Assembly: GCF_905220415.1 (NCBI RefSeq) | Contig: NC_059558.1 | Coordinates: forward strand, 8,320,501-8,384,500 | Length of the DNA: 64,000 nucleotides | Source of the DNA: Colias croceus | Taxonomy: Eukaryota > Arthropoda > Insecta > Lepidoptera > Pieridae | Reading direction: 5' to 3' | In this document: positions 11,897 through 24,504 of the stretch, in pieces | Numbering within the stretch: position 1 is the first letter of the stretch | Layout of the letters: the number at the start of each line of letters is the position of its first letter | Made by a program: the position numbers and the translations under genes | Notes under the pieces: generated by a model | Told to the model about the DNA's origin: nothing | The model's database searches: none | The model's input: only the letters and a program-made list of their open reading frames with translations

Positions 11897-12433
11897 TATA
11901 GGTATAAGCGCTTGCGTTTAAGAATCTTCCTTGCTCGTAGATGTATAAACTAATTAGTAATGTGTGGTAACAGTGAGGAATTTTAAGTAGACTTATTCTT
12001 TTTAATTAAAGACTTTCCCTTAACCTAACGATCGTAAAAGTTTACAAATAAAATAAGTTTGGCTTCTTTCAGATAAAACAACGAGTTACGAATTTAATGG
12101 AGTTGTTTATCCAATTTATATGAATAATTTAATGTTATATCCGTGATTTGTATCTAGATTAAGTTATTACATAATATATTCCTATATGTAAAAAAATTGT
12201 ATTTTATTTCAATCGGGATTCGGGAGTAAATGGCAACCCTGGTGTTAAAAACAGAAATTCCTTAAAAAATATTTTGATTTTCGAAATCAATAAATAAAAA
12301 AGCAATCTATATTTAAAAAAAAATAAAGCGTAAACAATTTTTAGATAAATTTTAAAAACAATCACGAAAATATTTAACTTATTGTGACTTTAACAATTTC
12401 ATTGCATTTAACATTTTTCAAACAAATATTGAA

Positions 12434-14422
12434 ATGAACAAGCGTGTAATTGGAAGTTTTTCCTTCGTATTATTTACTGTTCTTGTACAGCAGGTATATT
12501 TTTAATCAAAAGTGTAAATATTAAACAATTTAGTTTAGAACAATAATTATTGTAGTTAGCTAAAGATATCCTATAAAATATAAAATGAAAACATTTGATT
12601 AGTTAAGTAAACCAACTTGATAAATTATCAAATGATTTCACAATTTTAATTTCTATTCAATTTTAATAATTTATTGATAGGCACCTACCTACTTAGCATT
12701 CGTAAAGAATATTTATAATAAATTTTTAATATATTATTGCCATTTAATGTTTTCTAAAATAATTTTTAGAAATTTTTGTTTTCTAAATAAATAAATCTAA
12801 TTAAGTATACAATATTTCTAGGCGGTATCTAGCACTTTTCATGACCTCGATAAAAAGTTCCACCTGGTCTCCGAAGCCTACCAAATAGCGAAATCGTTAT
12901 TTGTGCAAGGGCGTAATAATTACGATCAACTGAAAAGGCGATCTTTAACGGCCATGGACATGTTTTTGGATCTTGTTGAAATACTAAATGAAATGATGGC
13001 AAAAGAGCTAAGAAGCGCTGTTGTCAAGTTTTATAGAATTAAGTACTTGCATGACTTTTCTAATTACATAATAAGTATGGAAGAGGTTTGTAAAAATCGT
13101 AACGTAAGCATATTTTCCTTGATTTTTTTCTCTTTTTTTAAAATTCAATTCTACACTATAGACAATGGACATATTAGACCACTGTCTAATAGGGCCAGTG
13201 CAAAAGGTAAACTTCACGCGGAACCAATTTCACGGTATGATAAATAACTTCGAGGATGTACGGCACTTCGAGACGGTGGACAAGTGCCACAATGAACTGC
13301 CAGATGAGGTCGCTGCTGCGCATTGTATACTGCATCAAGCAGTACTGTAAGTAAGGATGAGAAGAGAATAAACAGAATTACTATTTTGATATTAAAGTAA
13401 TTTTAAAATCACACCCACCGTTTCCGTACTGTAAACTCCTATTTACTTCCTTTGTCCTTTGAAATCAGTAACATTCTATTTCTTCTAGCTGGCAACCCTG
13501 TCTATAACTTTAAAATAATAAAAAAAAAACAATCTTCAAGACAAAACTTTGTGAACCTTTTAATAATAATTCCAGTTTTAATGAAACAATGCAAGACAGT
13601 CTGGTATCTATTGTGGAAATAAAAACAAAGCAGACCGCAAAAGATGTAAATTCCTCATTTCATGATGTACATATGTGTTTAAATAATTTTGTTCCAAATT
13701 TCTTTGAACAACTTCTTGTGGATTCATATTCAGGTAAGATGCTAAGTATGTAATACTTTAAGTTCACATAATATGTGTACTCTACTTTTTATGTAGAATA
13801 TTATTCTACATAAAATTTTTACTCTTAAAAAGAGGTCGTGTTTGGTGCACCATTCATGAACGGTTGAACGGATTTTATTGATTTTCAGTTTGTTTCATTT
13901 GTATACAACAGTAAAAATTAAAAAAAAAAATGGAATAAAGTTCTACAGAGGATAGACTATTCTACCCTTAGAGCATTCTACCTATTCGGGTTGAGCTGCT
14001 AGTATTTTACAAACTTTGTTTTTCAAACAATAAACTATGTATTGTCATTTATAAATTCCATTTCATTTCATACTATAGAAAAAATACTATATACATACAA
14101 AACAATCTTCTTTTGTTTTCAGCTAACTGCGAATATTTAAGGGTAATAAATGCATCGATTGTTGACTTCATACAGGATAAATGGCGTAATAGCAATCAAA
14201 CCTTATTTCCCAAGAAATGGGGAAAATTAGTCGCAAACTTAAAGGAAAAGTATGAAAAATTATATTTTAGATATAAAATTTGTTTGTCGGTAACATCAAA
14301 TTATTATGGTTGAATTTTTCAGGGCAAAATCACAAAAAAATTACGCTCAAGAGCCATTATACATGACATTATTTGCGGCAAACATTTCATCTCAAGATAT
14401 AGTTAAAGCTTTGTATTTATAA
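12434..14422 (+). CDS. Unrecognised secreted protein, six exons, 297 aa
   Basis: Six exons join in phase: 12434-12493, 12822-13085, 13162-13346, 13576-13733, 14123-14249 and 14323-14422. All have GT donors and AG acceptors. Exon 1 encodes a signal peptide (MNKRVIGSFSFVLFTVLVQQ), likely cut near the exon 1/2 join (AVSSTFHD). The mature part is mostly helical in character, with at least five cysteines (DHCLIG, DKCHNE, AHCILH, HMCLNN, ANCEYL) and no transmembrane segment after the signal. It ends AKSQKNYAQEPLYM..VKALYL. I do not recognise the family. The clean phase of five introns and the signal peptide argue for a real gene. An AATAAA lies about 20 nt after the stop. Confidence 0.8.
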
Positions 14423-14723
14423 ATATGATAATTGAAGAAAAAATAAATGAAATACTTAAATAATGTCGATATTTTTAAGCACAGTTTTTAAGACTTTTAA
14501 TTAGAGAAAGATTATGTATAAAGTTGTCTATGGTACATATTGTAGTAGTATTACATAGTCTGTGGTAGATATCAGTCGATAATTTCATAATTTGAGTTTG
14601 ACGTTAGTGATTAAAACTGTTTTTGTTTACATGACGCGATCGGTGAATTTCGGGTATTAATTATTATTTTGTGCGTTAACTATAAACTAACATAATACAT
14701 ATGTTAGCAAATTATAACACAAA

Positions 14724-17700
14724 ATGCCAAAAGCATTCACTGAAATGCTTGAAAATGGGCATTCATACGACGAGCCCGATCGAATGCCGAAAAATATTAC
14801 GATATCTAATTTGGATATAATAATGTATGTGGTTGCTATTATAGGCCACTTTGTGGATCTGGGTTTAGACATAAATGTAGCTGTTCAATACTGCTTAGCG
14901 AGCAGAATGTTAGAGTTTGGCTGGACCCTGATTTTTATACTTTTACCAGCATTTGTTAACACCGCTGTTTCAGTGAGGATGTAAGTAAATTTCATCTCTT
15001 TTATTTATAAAGCTCTAGAAATTATCAATTTGTTAAGTATTGTATCATTTATTTCGTAGAAATAACAACCTATCACTCCCTAAAACATTCAATTGATGAT
15101 AGATGATACATCGACTTTTATACATCTTCTCTCTATATTTATATTTTCCGCACTGCTATATCCAACTCCAGAGATCAATTAATCAGTTACAACTAGGGAG
15201 CTAAATTATAATTCATCCTTAATACGGGTTTTATATTCTGTAAAAAGAGCTAAATAAAACAAAGAATATAGAAACACGAATCCAATGATAAATGTGACTC
15301 AGAGGTGATACAATGTTGTAAACAGAACACATAACCTTAGTCTTGATAAATGTTACATTAATTGGAACATTCTAACATAGAATGGTCAATGAACTCAATT
15401 TAAATATACAGTGATGCTACTAAGTGTTTTACCATACAGGAAGAATAATCAAAACTTTGGCTCAAATCTATACATAAATCTGACGAGTTTATTTGTTTGT
15501 TTGAACGCCCTTATCTCAGGAACTACTGGTCCTATTTAAAAAAATCTTTGTAAAAATAACTGGAAAATTCAAAATCATACTTTATGACATATTTTTGTAC
15601 TTGCTCTGTAGAAGTCCCACAAACAAATACCCTCATAAACAACTTTTTTTTTTCTTTAAATAATAGCTGTGTTTTACCTGAAATAAAACACATATTAAAT
15701 ACTTACCTATATTTGAAGCTTACTTATTGAGAAGGTACCTAGCTTTTTCCGCCTATTTTCCCTCTCTTTCTCGTTGTATATATGCTATCTCTCTCGCACA
15801 CGGCACACCTCCCACCAGGTGGCGCGGCCGGCCGGCGCACGATAATGTGCAGGCGCTAGATCTTCTTCATTGAGTCGAAATACTCAACAGGTGGACGTTA
15901 AGTGTAAGCTTCAAATATAGGTAAGTATTTAATATGTGTTTTATTTCAGGTAAAACACAGCTATTAAACACTTGACCGTAATTTGAAGCTTACTTATTGA
16001 GACCTGTTTGTTACCCACCTGGTGTACAATATATGGACGCCAATGTGAATTTGAATAGGTACATAAGTAATTACTTATTTCTTTATTTGAAAGAGTAAGG
16101 TGTGCAGATAGTATACCAATAAATCACACAAATTTTTAAATTTTTATATTATTTATATTAACAATAAAAAGTTAATCAAATAAGAACCAAAAAGTAAATC
16201 ATAATGATTAAAAGTATTAGAACTTATGAGATTGGTTCAAGCGTACCTTAGTTAACCTTTTGGGCTTGAAAAGTTAAAGTTACTACAATTTCCACTATCT
16301 TTAGCGTAAATCTGCGAAAGAGCAAGTAACGACTTTTAATTACGCATTTAGATGTTACTTACAAAATTAAGCAACAGCTCATCACCGACGAGGCAAGAAT
16401 ACCTCAAACTCAAACCTTTATTTATTCAATTAGACTTCTGTAGAAGCACCATTGAATCCTCATAACATAGATTTACCAGCTGTCTCAACTCACACAGTTC
16501 TAACCCAACCTGCTACTAGCGGACAAGTAGAGACCTTGGTCTTTACTTTTAGGGTCAAATAAATTAAAAGGTCATCCCTTGGATAAGGTAATAAAATAAA
16601 CCAGGTAAGCGGTTTAAATTATAATACAGATAATATGTAACATCCAACCAAAGCGTGCGGTGTCTATTAATGTTTAGAGCCAACGCCACCGATCATAATA
16701 TAAACATGGCTGGTACTTTCAGTGCAATGCATGAATTATTTATTTAAAACTGATAGGTTTTAAACTCTGTACTGGAAACATATAATGAACTCAAGAAGTT
16801 AGAGACTAAAATGATAAGAGCTTATCTGTGTCCCAAACCTGCAATTACTACAGCTAAGTACGTTAAGTTTTAATCAAATTAATTTTAAGGTATAGTTATG
16901 GTTTACATCAGAACTTATATACCAAAAGTCTCGGGACTACATAACGTGACTTATTTATAATGAAAGTGTTTGTGCATAACATCTAGGCCATCAACAGCTA
17001 TATGAACGTCAGATAGGAAATGAGCCAAATTTATCCAGTAAGTAACAAAGGTTTTTAATTATACTTATTCTAATTCAACCAACTTCTACTAGCTACTCCG
17101 TATGTCTTTTGGGTAGACGGATACAAATAGGATTTTTCTTCCGACTATAACATTTGATATTTGGAAAATGTATACATTTCTGTATACCTTCAGAGTCAGA
17201 TTCTAGTGGTGCAGCACTAAACACTGTCTATTAGGTGAATGGTGCTGCTGACCGGGCCTTCAGTTCTGCTTTCCAGAATACCTTCGCCCTTCTCGGTACT
17301 ACTACTACTGAAATAGCAGTACTCTTACACGTCGTTCAGGCCTCGAACTGACTAGGATTTCTCATATTATCGTTACAACCCTCGCTCGCTCTAACGAGAA
17401 CAAATTATCGCTAAGGAATTCTGCTGCAGGACAATGGCAACAGATTAATATGCATTATTATGTTCAGGAATATGGTGCGTTCTGAATACTATCGTCGTCT
17501 GAAGGTATCTCCTTTCGATTAACTGCATTAAGGGTGCAGATCTGATCCCATTTTTGTTCCGTAGGAATGCTACGACTGCCTAAACGTTAAACTGGACAAA
17601 GAAAGTTGCCCTGAATATGGTCGGTTGTTCCAACATCCCTAATATGGCTAGCTTACCTTAGTTACCCCTTGATTGTAACTGCTACCAATGGAGGCACTGC

Positions 17701-20700
17701 TCGTGGGTTGTCCACAGTTTTTCGAGTGCAAAAATGAAGAACTGAACTCGTGGGGATCTATGTCGAATGAATCTGTTTTAAGATTATGAAAGGACAGTTG
17801 GTTGTGGATGCGAAGACAGGACGTTACTTTAGTCATCTGTAACCACCACGAGAGGCAGCCACGGACAGTGATATAGTAAGAACTAAACTAGCAAAGTTTA
17901 GTTGGCTTACTAGACTTTGTCATGTTTAAAATGCAGTATATCATCTGTATAGAATTGCATTTATGACCATTGATAAACTTAATTCAACCGCAACCACGAG
18001 AAGCAGGCACGGATATCGATATAGCAAGAACTAAACCAGAAAGGTTTAGTTCGCTTATCTGGTAAATTTATAATGTTTCAAAAGCCGTATAGTCTGTATT
18101 GCATTGCATTTATTGCCCCCCCCCCCCCCTTCAAATCAAAGAAATGTGAAGTCATCTGGCAGAGCTTTCTCGTGAAGGGTAGGGGTTCCAAGTAATATCT
18201 AATAATACGAGGCTTTTGTTTGGAAGGATTGACCTTCCGTTATTAATTATCCTCTATCCTAAGTAACTCAATAGTCAGAATTCACAGCACTCGTTGAGTC
18301 CTTAAACGTTTTACGTTAATAGTTGCATATAAGTTTATTATATAATATAATAATCCTGGTGGGATGACAAGAAACTTGTCTAAGCAAATGATTATCCTAA
18401 TCCCTCAGCGATTTATTGTTTGAGCCCTGAAGAAAAACTCATGGGTGCCATAATGAGGCCAAACGGGTTGATAAACGAGTCGAATAAATTGCCTACAAGA
18501 TCGGGCAACTAAAGTAGGCCTATGAGAGGTCAACTATACATAACCAATCGTAATTTGTTACATTCAATCGCTTTGCGATTAAAAAATCTCTTCAGGTGAT
18601 TTTATGTGAAAATTGGTCGGCTAGTGCCATGGAATTACGATAACAAATATACCATTGACACAAGGCTTGGTGACAATCCTGGAAACCACCGCCACAAATC
18701 ATCTGCGAGATGATATTTGATCCGACTCGCCTCCCTTTGTTGTGATTCTCTGCATTGTGAGGCTCTGCATTGGTAAATACAATTTGTTCAAGTCGCAATT
18801 TCCATAATTGATAAACCAATGGTGGTTTCCTGATTAAATAAGCGTAAGCTAACCTTTTAGGATACAAAGTATTCATTTCATGCGTCCATTATTTAACGTC
18901 TCTTACCTATTTTATTGTATTTATTAGGTTATATTACTATACTTATATTGTATAGATGGCCCACTGTGAATTAGATTTCAAAACCTTTTTCTACCTACCT
19001 TAGAAGAGTGAAGATCCGTTACTGTCATCTCTAACATTTTCGTGGGTCCTCGTTGATGAAAGCAAATATCTATGATCATTTTAATGATCAATCCTTTGTA
19101 TATTTGCACCAACCGCAATCAAAGCCCCGCGAGGGCCGATATATATTTGCACCATTTCCCCGTGAAGGACGGTCGTAATCAAAGCCCCGCGAGGGCTGAT
19201 ATATATTTCCACCATTTCTCCTTGAGGGCGGTTGTAATCAAAGCCCCGCGAGGGCTGATATATTTGCACCTATTTCCCTGCGAGCGACAGCTGCGCGAGG
19301 GATGTTTGTAATTTGAAATAAGTAGGGCCTTCCCAAAAATACTTAATAGTCACCCTGCGAGGGTGGGTTTAACCTGGCTAACGAACCTAACCTGCGAGGA
19401 GTAGCGGTTAAACCTAGCGGCCACATTTATGTAATCTGCTTCGAGCAAGATTTAAGGTGCTAATATAAAATTAGAAGTTAATAATCATTTAAAATAATAA
19501 TATAGTAACAAGCAAATATAGCAATAATATAGCAACAGCTGTCAAGGATGAAATAAGAATTGATTTGACAATGGTAATTAATTGTTATGTATATGTATAT
19601 AAAAAGAAGGCTTTAACTATTTAATAAAGTCAAAATTCAAATCATTTACACAAAATTTTAAAATGAACTTCGATTCATATTTAATTTAGTTCATACAATC
19701 GATGTCACATTCAGTTGCTTTATATCCGTTAACATTCCTTACGAACGCAGCCATACGTGGCCATACCATCGTAGGACGGTTTTATTGCACAAAATAATCT
19801 CCGCTCACCCGCAATTTTTTACTTTTTGTCAAGGTGTACAAGTTTATAATATTATTCTAAAACGTTAGAATATGTGAATAGTAAATCCTTTGAAATGTCT
19901 CTAAATTTAATTTCTAATTAAGGTATCTCGATAACTATACGATAACGTCTCTTTCCAAACTAGAAAATTTAAATGTAAAATTTTGGCACTTACTCGTTTT
20001 AACCAAAAAGTTGCATCATTTGAAACATAGGAAACGTAATATAAATAAAAGTAATTTTCAAACCAAAATTGCTGTGTGTAATACCTATGTCTATTTTCGC
20101 TTATATACGGATCAGATTAATACTCATAAAAGGACACGTATAGACTACGGATACTTTTGAATGTGTGGTACGTTCATGGTACCTACTGAACATGTGCATT
20201 GTGCGTATTCCATCATTATTCAGATGAGCGGCTAACTCCCGGACGATTTATAACATATCTCGACATGTTCGGACACGTTGTGATTCGTGCAATTACGCTA
20301 ACATCAATTTGTTCCTGTTATAGGTAATACCTATATAATTTGTTCTTTGAGCTGACTCATCTCGTTCGATAATTTTTAGTTATAAACTATACTCCGAACC
20401 GTTCCTAGTGATAACGACAATGTAATAAAGTCGTAGCAATGGATTGCATGCCTGTTAAGCTTTGAGTTGGCTCATAGGATTAGCCTTGGATTTATCCATA
20501 CATACTATTAATATTCACTTGTAACCTTGTAATAAAAACACATTAAAAATGAAATAAAATAAAAATATCTATATAAAAGAGAGGGTATTTGATATATTTA
20601 GTCAATATCAAATAATCACAAAAGTAATATTAACGATACGAGTAAAGCCGAACGGTAAATCCGTTAAAATCTGCTTTACTCACAGTATTAGAAATTCAAA

Positions 20701-23700
20701 TATTCATTAGTATATATTGCATTACTTATAAAATATTTCAAAAGAAAAGTTACTATTTCACGTAAAATGTAACGGTTGTATCGTTAATTTTAAATATCTA
20801 ACATGCTATTAAGTATTTAAAGCATATTGAAAAATAAACTATTGCTGAAGGATTCACTAAAAGACCTCAGCATTTTAAATAAAGTCCAACGGATATACCG
20901 TCGATTTAAAAGATTTTTGCTCATTTGTAAAATGTCATTACAATAGATGTAAAAATAACTCACTGTACCGATCCGACGGGATACACTTTTTCACACTTTT
21001 AGCACTTGCAATATGCAATACTTAATACTTAATAGCACCAAGGTTGTAGTCTTGTAGACAACCTTCTCGCGGCGGAAGCTAGACGCCAATGAAGAAGATC
21101 TAGCGCCTGCACATTATCGTGCGCCGGCCGCGCCACCTGGTGGGAGGTGTGCCGTGTGCGAGAGAGATAGCATATATACAACGAGAAAGAGAGGGAAAAT
21201 AGGCGGAAAAAGCTAGGTACCTTCTCAATAAGTAAGCTTCAAATTACGGTCAAGTGTTTAATACATATTACAGGTATTCTCAAGATAAACAGCAGAACTC
21301 ATTAAGCAACGAATTCACAAAGAGGAAGTGGTTACGAATATTCATTCTGGTTCTTCAAATGGCGCCCATACTCCGATTTGCTGATGCCTTGATGTGAGTT
21401 GTATTCAAATTCACTATTTTTCTATTTGTAGTAAATAGAAAAATAGTTTAATTGTGTTTTGACATTGTTATTATGAACATAAATTATTATGACTTAACTT
21501 AAAATCTACTTCAATTATTTTGAAAATTATTTAACCTTTAACAAGGAATGTCGGCTATTTTTCATTTCCCAATTTTAAACTGATGACTGATAATAATATT
21601 AGTATAAAGTACCTATTCTAAAAATCAACTAATAATTATTATGGATAAAGTAGCCATCTGAATGAGGAAAAAGTGGTTTATTCATGGAAAAAGTGGTTCG
21701 TTCATCTAAGCTGCATTTTGTGGGTAAAAAATTAAAAGATCTACCCTCAATACATATATATTTCTTTATTTAATTTATCCAGATTAGTATTGTTGTTTCT
21801 TGCTAAAATAAATAATTTTCATTTTTCAGTTACGCAATGAAGTCCCGTCGAGCGGAACGCAAGCGCGATGAGGCCTCCCAGCGCATGTATTACAGCCTGA
21901 TGCTCAAGGAGGACTCCGATGCTGCACTGTTGAGGATCTTCGAGTGTTTCCTGGAGGCAGCGCCGCAGCAAGTGTTGCAAATGAGCCTGCTGATGAGGCA
22001 GTTCTCGGATGTGGATAGAGATTTGTTCGCTGGTGAGTTTTTTTTAGTTAGTTCTTTTTAGGTATTCATTGCAGTGTTCGCGTCTAATTAAATTAAAACA
22101 ACATTGTATGTTTTGGAATTTGTAACATTTTCTATCGTTTGTTACCTGTATAAAAAGAAGGGGCTGATGTTTGTTTGAGAAAAATAAATCTGTTCTCACA
22201 CTTTTGCGCGCTACTACTTTCAATTTAAATTCTTTATATTTATTAACAGCAATTAGCCATAATCACTCTTCCAGAAAACTTTTCTCAATCTCCTTTTGTA
22301 TTTCGAAACTCGGAAACTGTTTGGCTTCTGAAATCTTGTAAGTGTAAAGAGGGTGTTATAAGTTAGACATGCCCTTTTTGCCCTTACCCCTGTCCTTGGT
22401 ATTGCATTCAGGTTCATTTTAATCCAACGTTTTATGTAGGCTTGTTGAAAAAATATCGATACATCGATATATCGATATTTTTAATTCGAAATATCGATAT
22501 TTTTTGCCGATATATTGTTAACCGATAAATCGATATATCGATATAAAATATCCAATATCGAAAATTGTATCAAAAACGATATTTTTATTTTATTTATGGA
22601 TTTTGGCTAAAGTCGCTAGAATTCAAAGCCGTAAAACAAATGAAAAAATAACTGTATAGTCTATGACTTGTGTTGACACCACACTTGACAGTTGACAGTT
22701 GGCACTTCACTTGACACTTCACTACTTCAGTTGTTTACTATCCTATCTCTCAAGTTGGATCGAACTGCACATGGTGTGCGAATTTTATTATAATCGGTTA
22801 AGTGGTTTAGGAGTCCATTGAGGACAAACATTGTGACACGAGATTTATATATGTATATTAAGATAAGATTACAATTGATATTATTGCGCTAAATACACTG
22901 TTATTTTAAAACCACTTTTTTTTTTTAATTTTGCCGATATATCGATATATCGATAATTTTTCCGCGATATATCAATGCCGATATTGATATTTTTTTTAAA
23001 TATCGATGTATCGATATATCGATATTTTTTTTCACTTTCGACATCCCTAGTTTTATGTATCAAAAAGATTCTTAGTCATATTTCTTAGTAGTAGTGACAA
23101 CCGATTTTCAGAGCAAAAATTTTGAAAATATTAAGCACAGAAGAAGGAACGATTTACCAAAGCATTAAGTGCCAAAAAAACTTTTTATTCCAGTGCATCA
23201 AATACTCTCAATCTGCTCCTCCATAATTGGCATGGGCTGGTGCTTAGCGGCATACCAGCGAGCGATTCGGTTCGCGCAACAGGACAAGGGCAACATCACG
23301 TGGTGTGGCACTGTTTTACAAGTGTTGTGGCACTTTTTGGTTACGTGTGAGTCTTGTTTATACTAATCATTCACAGTTTTGAGCATGTTTTTAGTCATTT
23401 ATGAAAAAACAGCTGATAGCAACTGATAGGAAAGGTAGATTATAGTTTGGAATGGCATAGTGAAGTCCCGCGTCCCCGTAGTGGGGTAAGGGGCAGATGC
23501 ATCATGCATACATCTGTTTCACTGATCGATTTTCTTTAGGGACAAGTAGGTGATCAGCCTTCTGTGTCCTACCAGACCGAGACATTTTTTTTTCTTCGTC
23601 TCCACCGGGAATCGAACCCAGGACCCCTCGGTTCTACGCTCACGCATCAACCACTGTACCAAGGAGGCGGCCAAATATAATATAATTGGAATAGCATTTA

Positions 23701-24347
23701 TGCTATTCATTATCCGGATAGTTCGTGAGTGAGCTGCGTCTTGTTTAGATATATGATTTGTATGCTTTACAAACTCAAAATGTTTATTTTGAGCTAATAT
23801 TTACTACCCGCATGTGAACCATGAGTCAACTAGAATTTAGTCTAATAATATTAAAAGATTTAATTTTTTTACGTTTTTTTCAGTGAGCCGAATAACATCA
23901 CTATCGATTATATCGTATCTCTTCCCCTATTGGACGATACTAGCTTGCGCGATCCATATCCTCATAATGACAACTTGGCTGCAACTCCTCGAACAATCCG
24001 CATTTTGCGCGCAAAATAAATTCGGCGAAGTTTTTTTCTCATTAGCGTTGGGCGGAGTTTATTTATTCACATACATTCTACCCGTCGAAGGTCGGACTAG
24101 ATACAGATACACAATGTTCTATAGTCTATGCTTTGTCCAAAATGTTGTCTGTGGTGTTCTGTGGTTTATTTACGCGGGAAACGATTTGAACGTTTCAATA
24201 TTTTATTATCCGATTTTAGTTTTAAGCGTCGTGCCATATGTGTTCGGTTTAGTATTTATGCTAATTTATTATAGATTTTTTCATCCGAAACTTAGTGTAA
24301 GTTTATCGGTTTCGTTTAAAGGTGAGGAAGCTGAGATAAGTTCTTAG
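14724..24347 (+). CDS. XK-related (XKR) membrane protein
   Basis: Five exons join in phase: 14724-14980, 21274-21393, 21830-22032, 23194-23346 and 23884-24347, giving 398 residues. XK-related proteins are multi-pass plasma-membrane proteins; several members scramble phospholipids. Features seen: the first membrane segments (IIMYVVAIIGHFVDLGLDINVAVQYC, read here in two overlapping pieces), the RIFECFLEAAPQQVLQMSLL motif typical of the family, and hydrophobic segments in the last exon (SIISYLFPYWTILACAIHIL and following). The 6.3-kb first intron is almost wholly a decayed DIRS retrotransposon whose right end lies 10 bp before exon 2. Intron 3 holds a hAT-like MITE and intron 4 a SINE. Which XKR orthologue it is cannot be told by eye. 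Confidence 0.9.
15709..15867. repeat. Left inverted terminal repeat of the first DIRS element
   Basis: It begins TATTTGAAGCTTACTTATTG and continues through GGTACCTAGC to GATCTTCTTCATTG. Its reverse complement is at 21088-21245. The left copy has one extra GGCC-type tetranucleotide in the GGCCGGCCGG tract. Confidence 0.88.
15904..16002. repeat. Internal complementary region of the first DIRS element
   Basis: The left half is the reverse complement of the element's left end (AATAGCTGTGTTTTACC..). The right half is the reverse complement of its right end (..CGGTCAAGTGTTTAAT). They fuse at ATT, 15963-15965. Such a region is thought to template the circular intermediate of DIRS elements. It is followed by TGTTTGTTACCCACCTGGTG, which is closely matched in the second DIRS element. 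Confidence 0.88.
17845..18130 (+). repeat. Two-copy ~145-bp repeat ending in poly-C
   Basis: Two related segments, starting ACCACGAGAGGCAGCCACGG (17851) and ACCACGAGAAGCAGGCACGG (17995), each contain a hairpin-like AACTAAAC..GTTTAGTT. The second ends in a 13-14 bp C run near 18117. It lies in the decayed coding half of the first DIRS element. Confidence 0.55.
18250..18876 (-). pseudogene. DIRS reverse transcriptase remnant
   Basis: Minus-strand pieces align by eye with the intact RT at 39002-41047. IRKPPLVY matches IRKPPLIF. CIVDLS(stop)AYFSCPI matches motif A LDLSQAYFHVPI. NPFGLIMAPMSFS matches motif B LPFGLSSAPRTF. GIRIIICLDKFLVIP matches motif C GIRCVVYLDDYLLAS, with the catalytic YLDD changed to CLDK. 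In-frame stops and frame changes make it non-functional. Confidence 0.75.
19105..19290 (+). repeat. Three ~60-bp tandem repeats with CCCCGCGAGGG
   Basis: Three units share AATCAAAGCCCCGCGAGGGC followed by TGATATATATTT and a CACC(T)ATTTC segment. Isolated GCGAGGG motifs continue to about 19400. The open frames on both strands here come from the repeat and are not genes. It lies inside the first DIRS element, in the region expected between RT and gag. Confidence 0.7.
21088..21245. repeat. Right inverted terminal repeat of the first DIRS element
   Basis: It is the reverse complement of 15709-15867. The element continues to AAT at 21260-21262, and the XKR acceptor AG is at 21272-21273. The terminal sequence thus supplies most of the 3' intron end before exon 2. 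Confidence 0.88.
22437..23049. mobile_element. hAT-like MITE with TATCGATA subterminal repeats
   Basis: Flanked by the 8-bp duplication GTTTTATG at 22429-22436 and 23050-23057. The ends TAGGCTTGTTGAAAAAATA and TTTCGACATCCCTA are loosely inverted. Both subterminal zones are packed with ATATCGAT/ATCGATAT repeats. No transposase is present. It sits in XKR intron 3. Confidence 0.75.
23455..23672 (-). mobile_element. tRNA-derived SINE in XKR intron 4
   Basis: On the minus strand the head (23672 down to 23597) has an A-box-like TGGTACAGTGGTTGATGCG and a perfect B box in GGGTTCGATTCCC. A T-rich stretch and a body with GTAGGACACAGAAGGCTGATC follow. The open frames here are not genes. Confidence 0.7.
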
Positions 24348-24504
24348 TAACGTGCCAAAGTTTTATGGTAACTATTATGCTATAACAAAAGATGTAAAAT
24401 ATTATGAACGAAGTATTAGAACGCTCAAATATTCCTGTAGTATTTAATTAATAGAAATGTATGGAAACGTATTGATTACGGAAAGTGTGATATCACAACT
24501 CTAA

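Larger units (their letters stand above)
15662..21262 (-). mobile_element. Decayed DIRS-type tyrosine-recombinase retrotransposon in XKR intron 1
   Basis: Termini are inverted repeats of about 155 bp (15709-15867 and 21088-21245), differing by one 4-bp indel in a GGCC tract. An internal complementary region at 15904-16002 is the reverse complement of both extreme ends, joined at ATT. Both outer ends carry AAT (15662-15664 and 21260-21262). This arrangement defines DIRS elements. Coding runs on the minus strand but is broken by stops and frameshifts. Recognisable pieces are an RT start (LIRKPPLVY, about 18810), RT motifs A, B and C (18361-18549) and, near 17200-17290, a piece resembling the end of the RT-RH protein. 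Ruined frames with near-identical ends suggest a defective copy moved in trans. Confidence 0.88.

Noticed and set aside
19072..19311. Open frames on both strands with repeated NQSPARADIY-like peptides
   Set aside because: They are products of a short tandem DNA repeat inside a decayed DIRS element, open on both strands.
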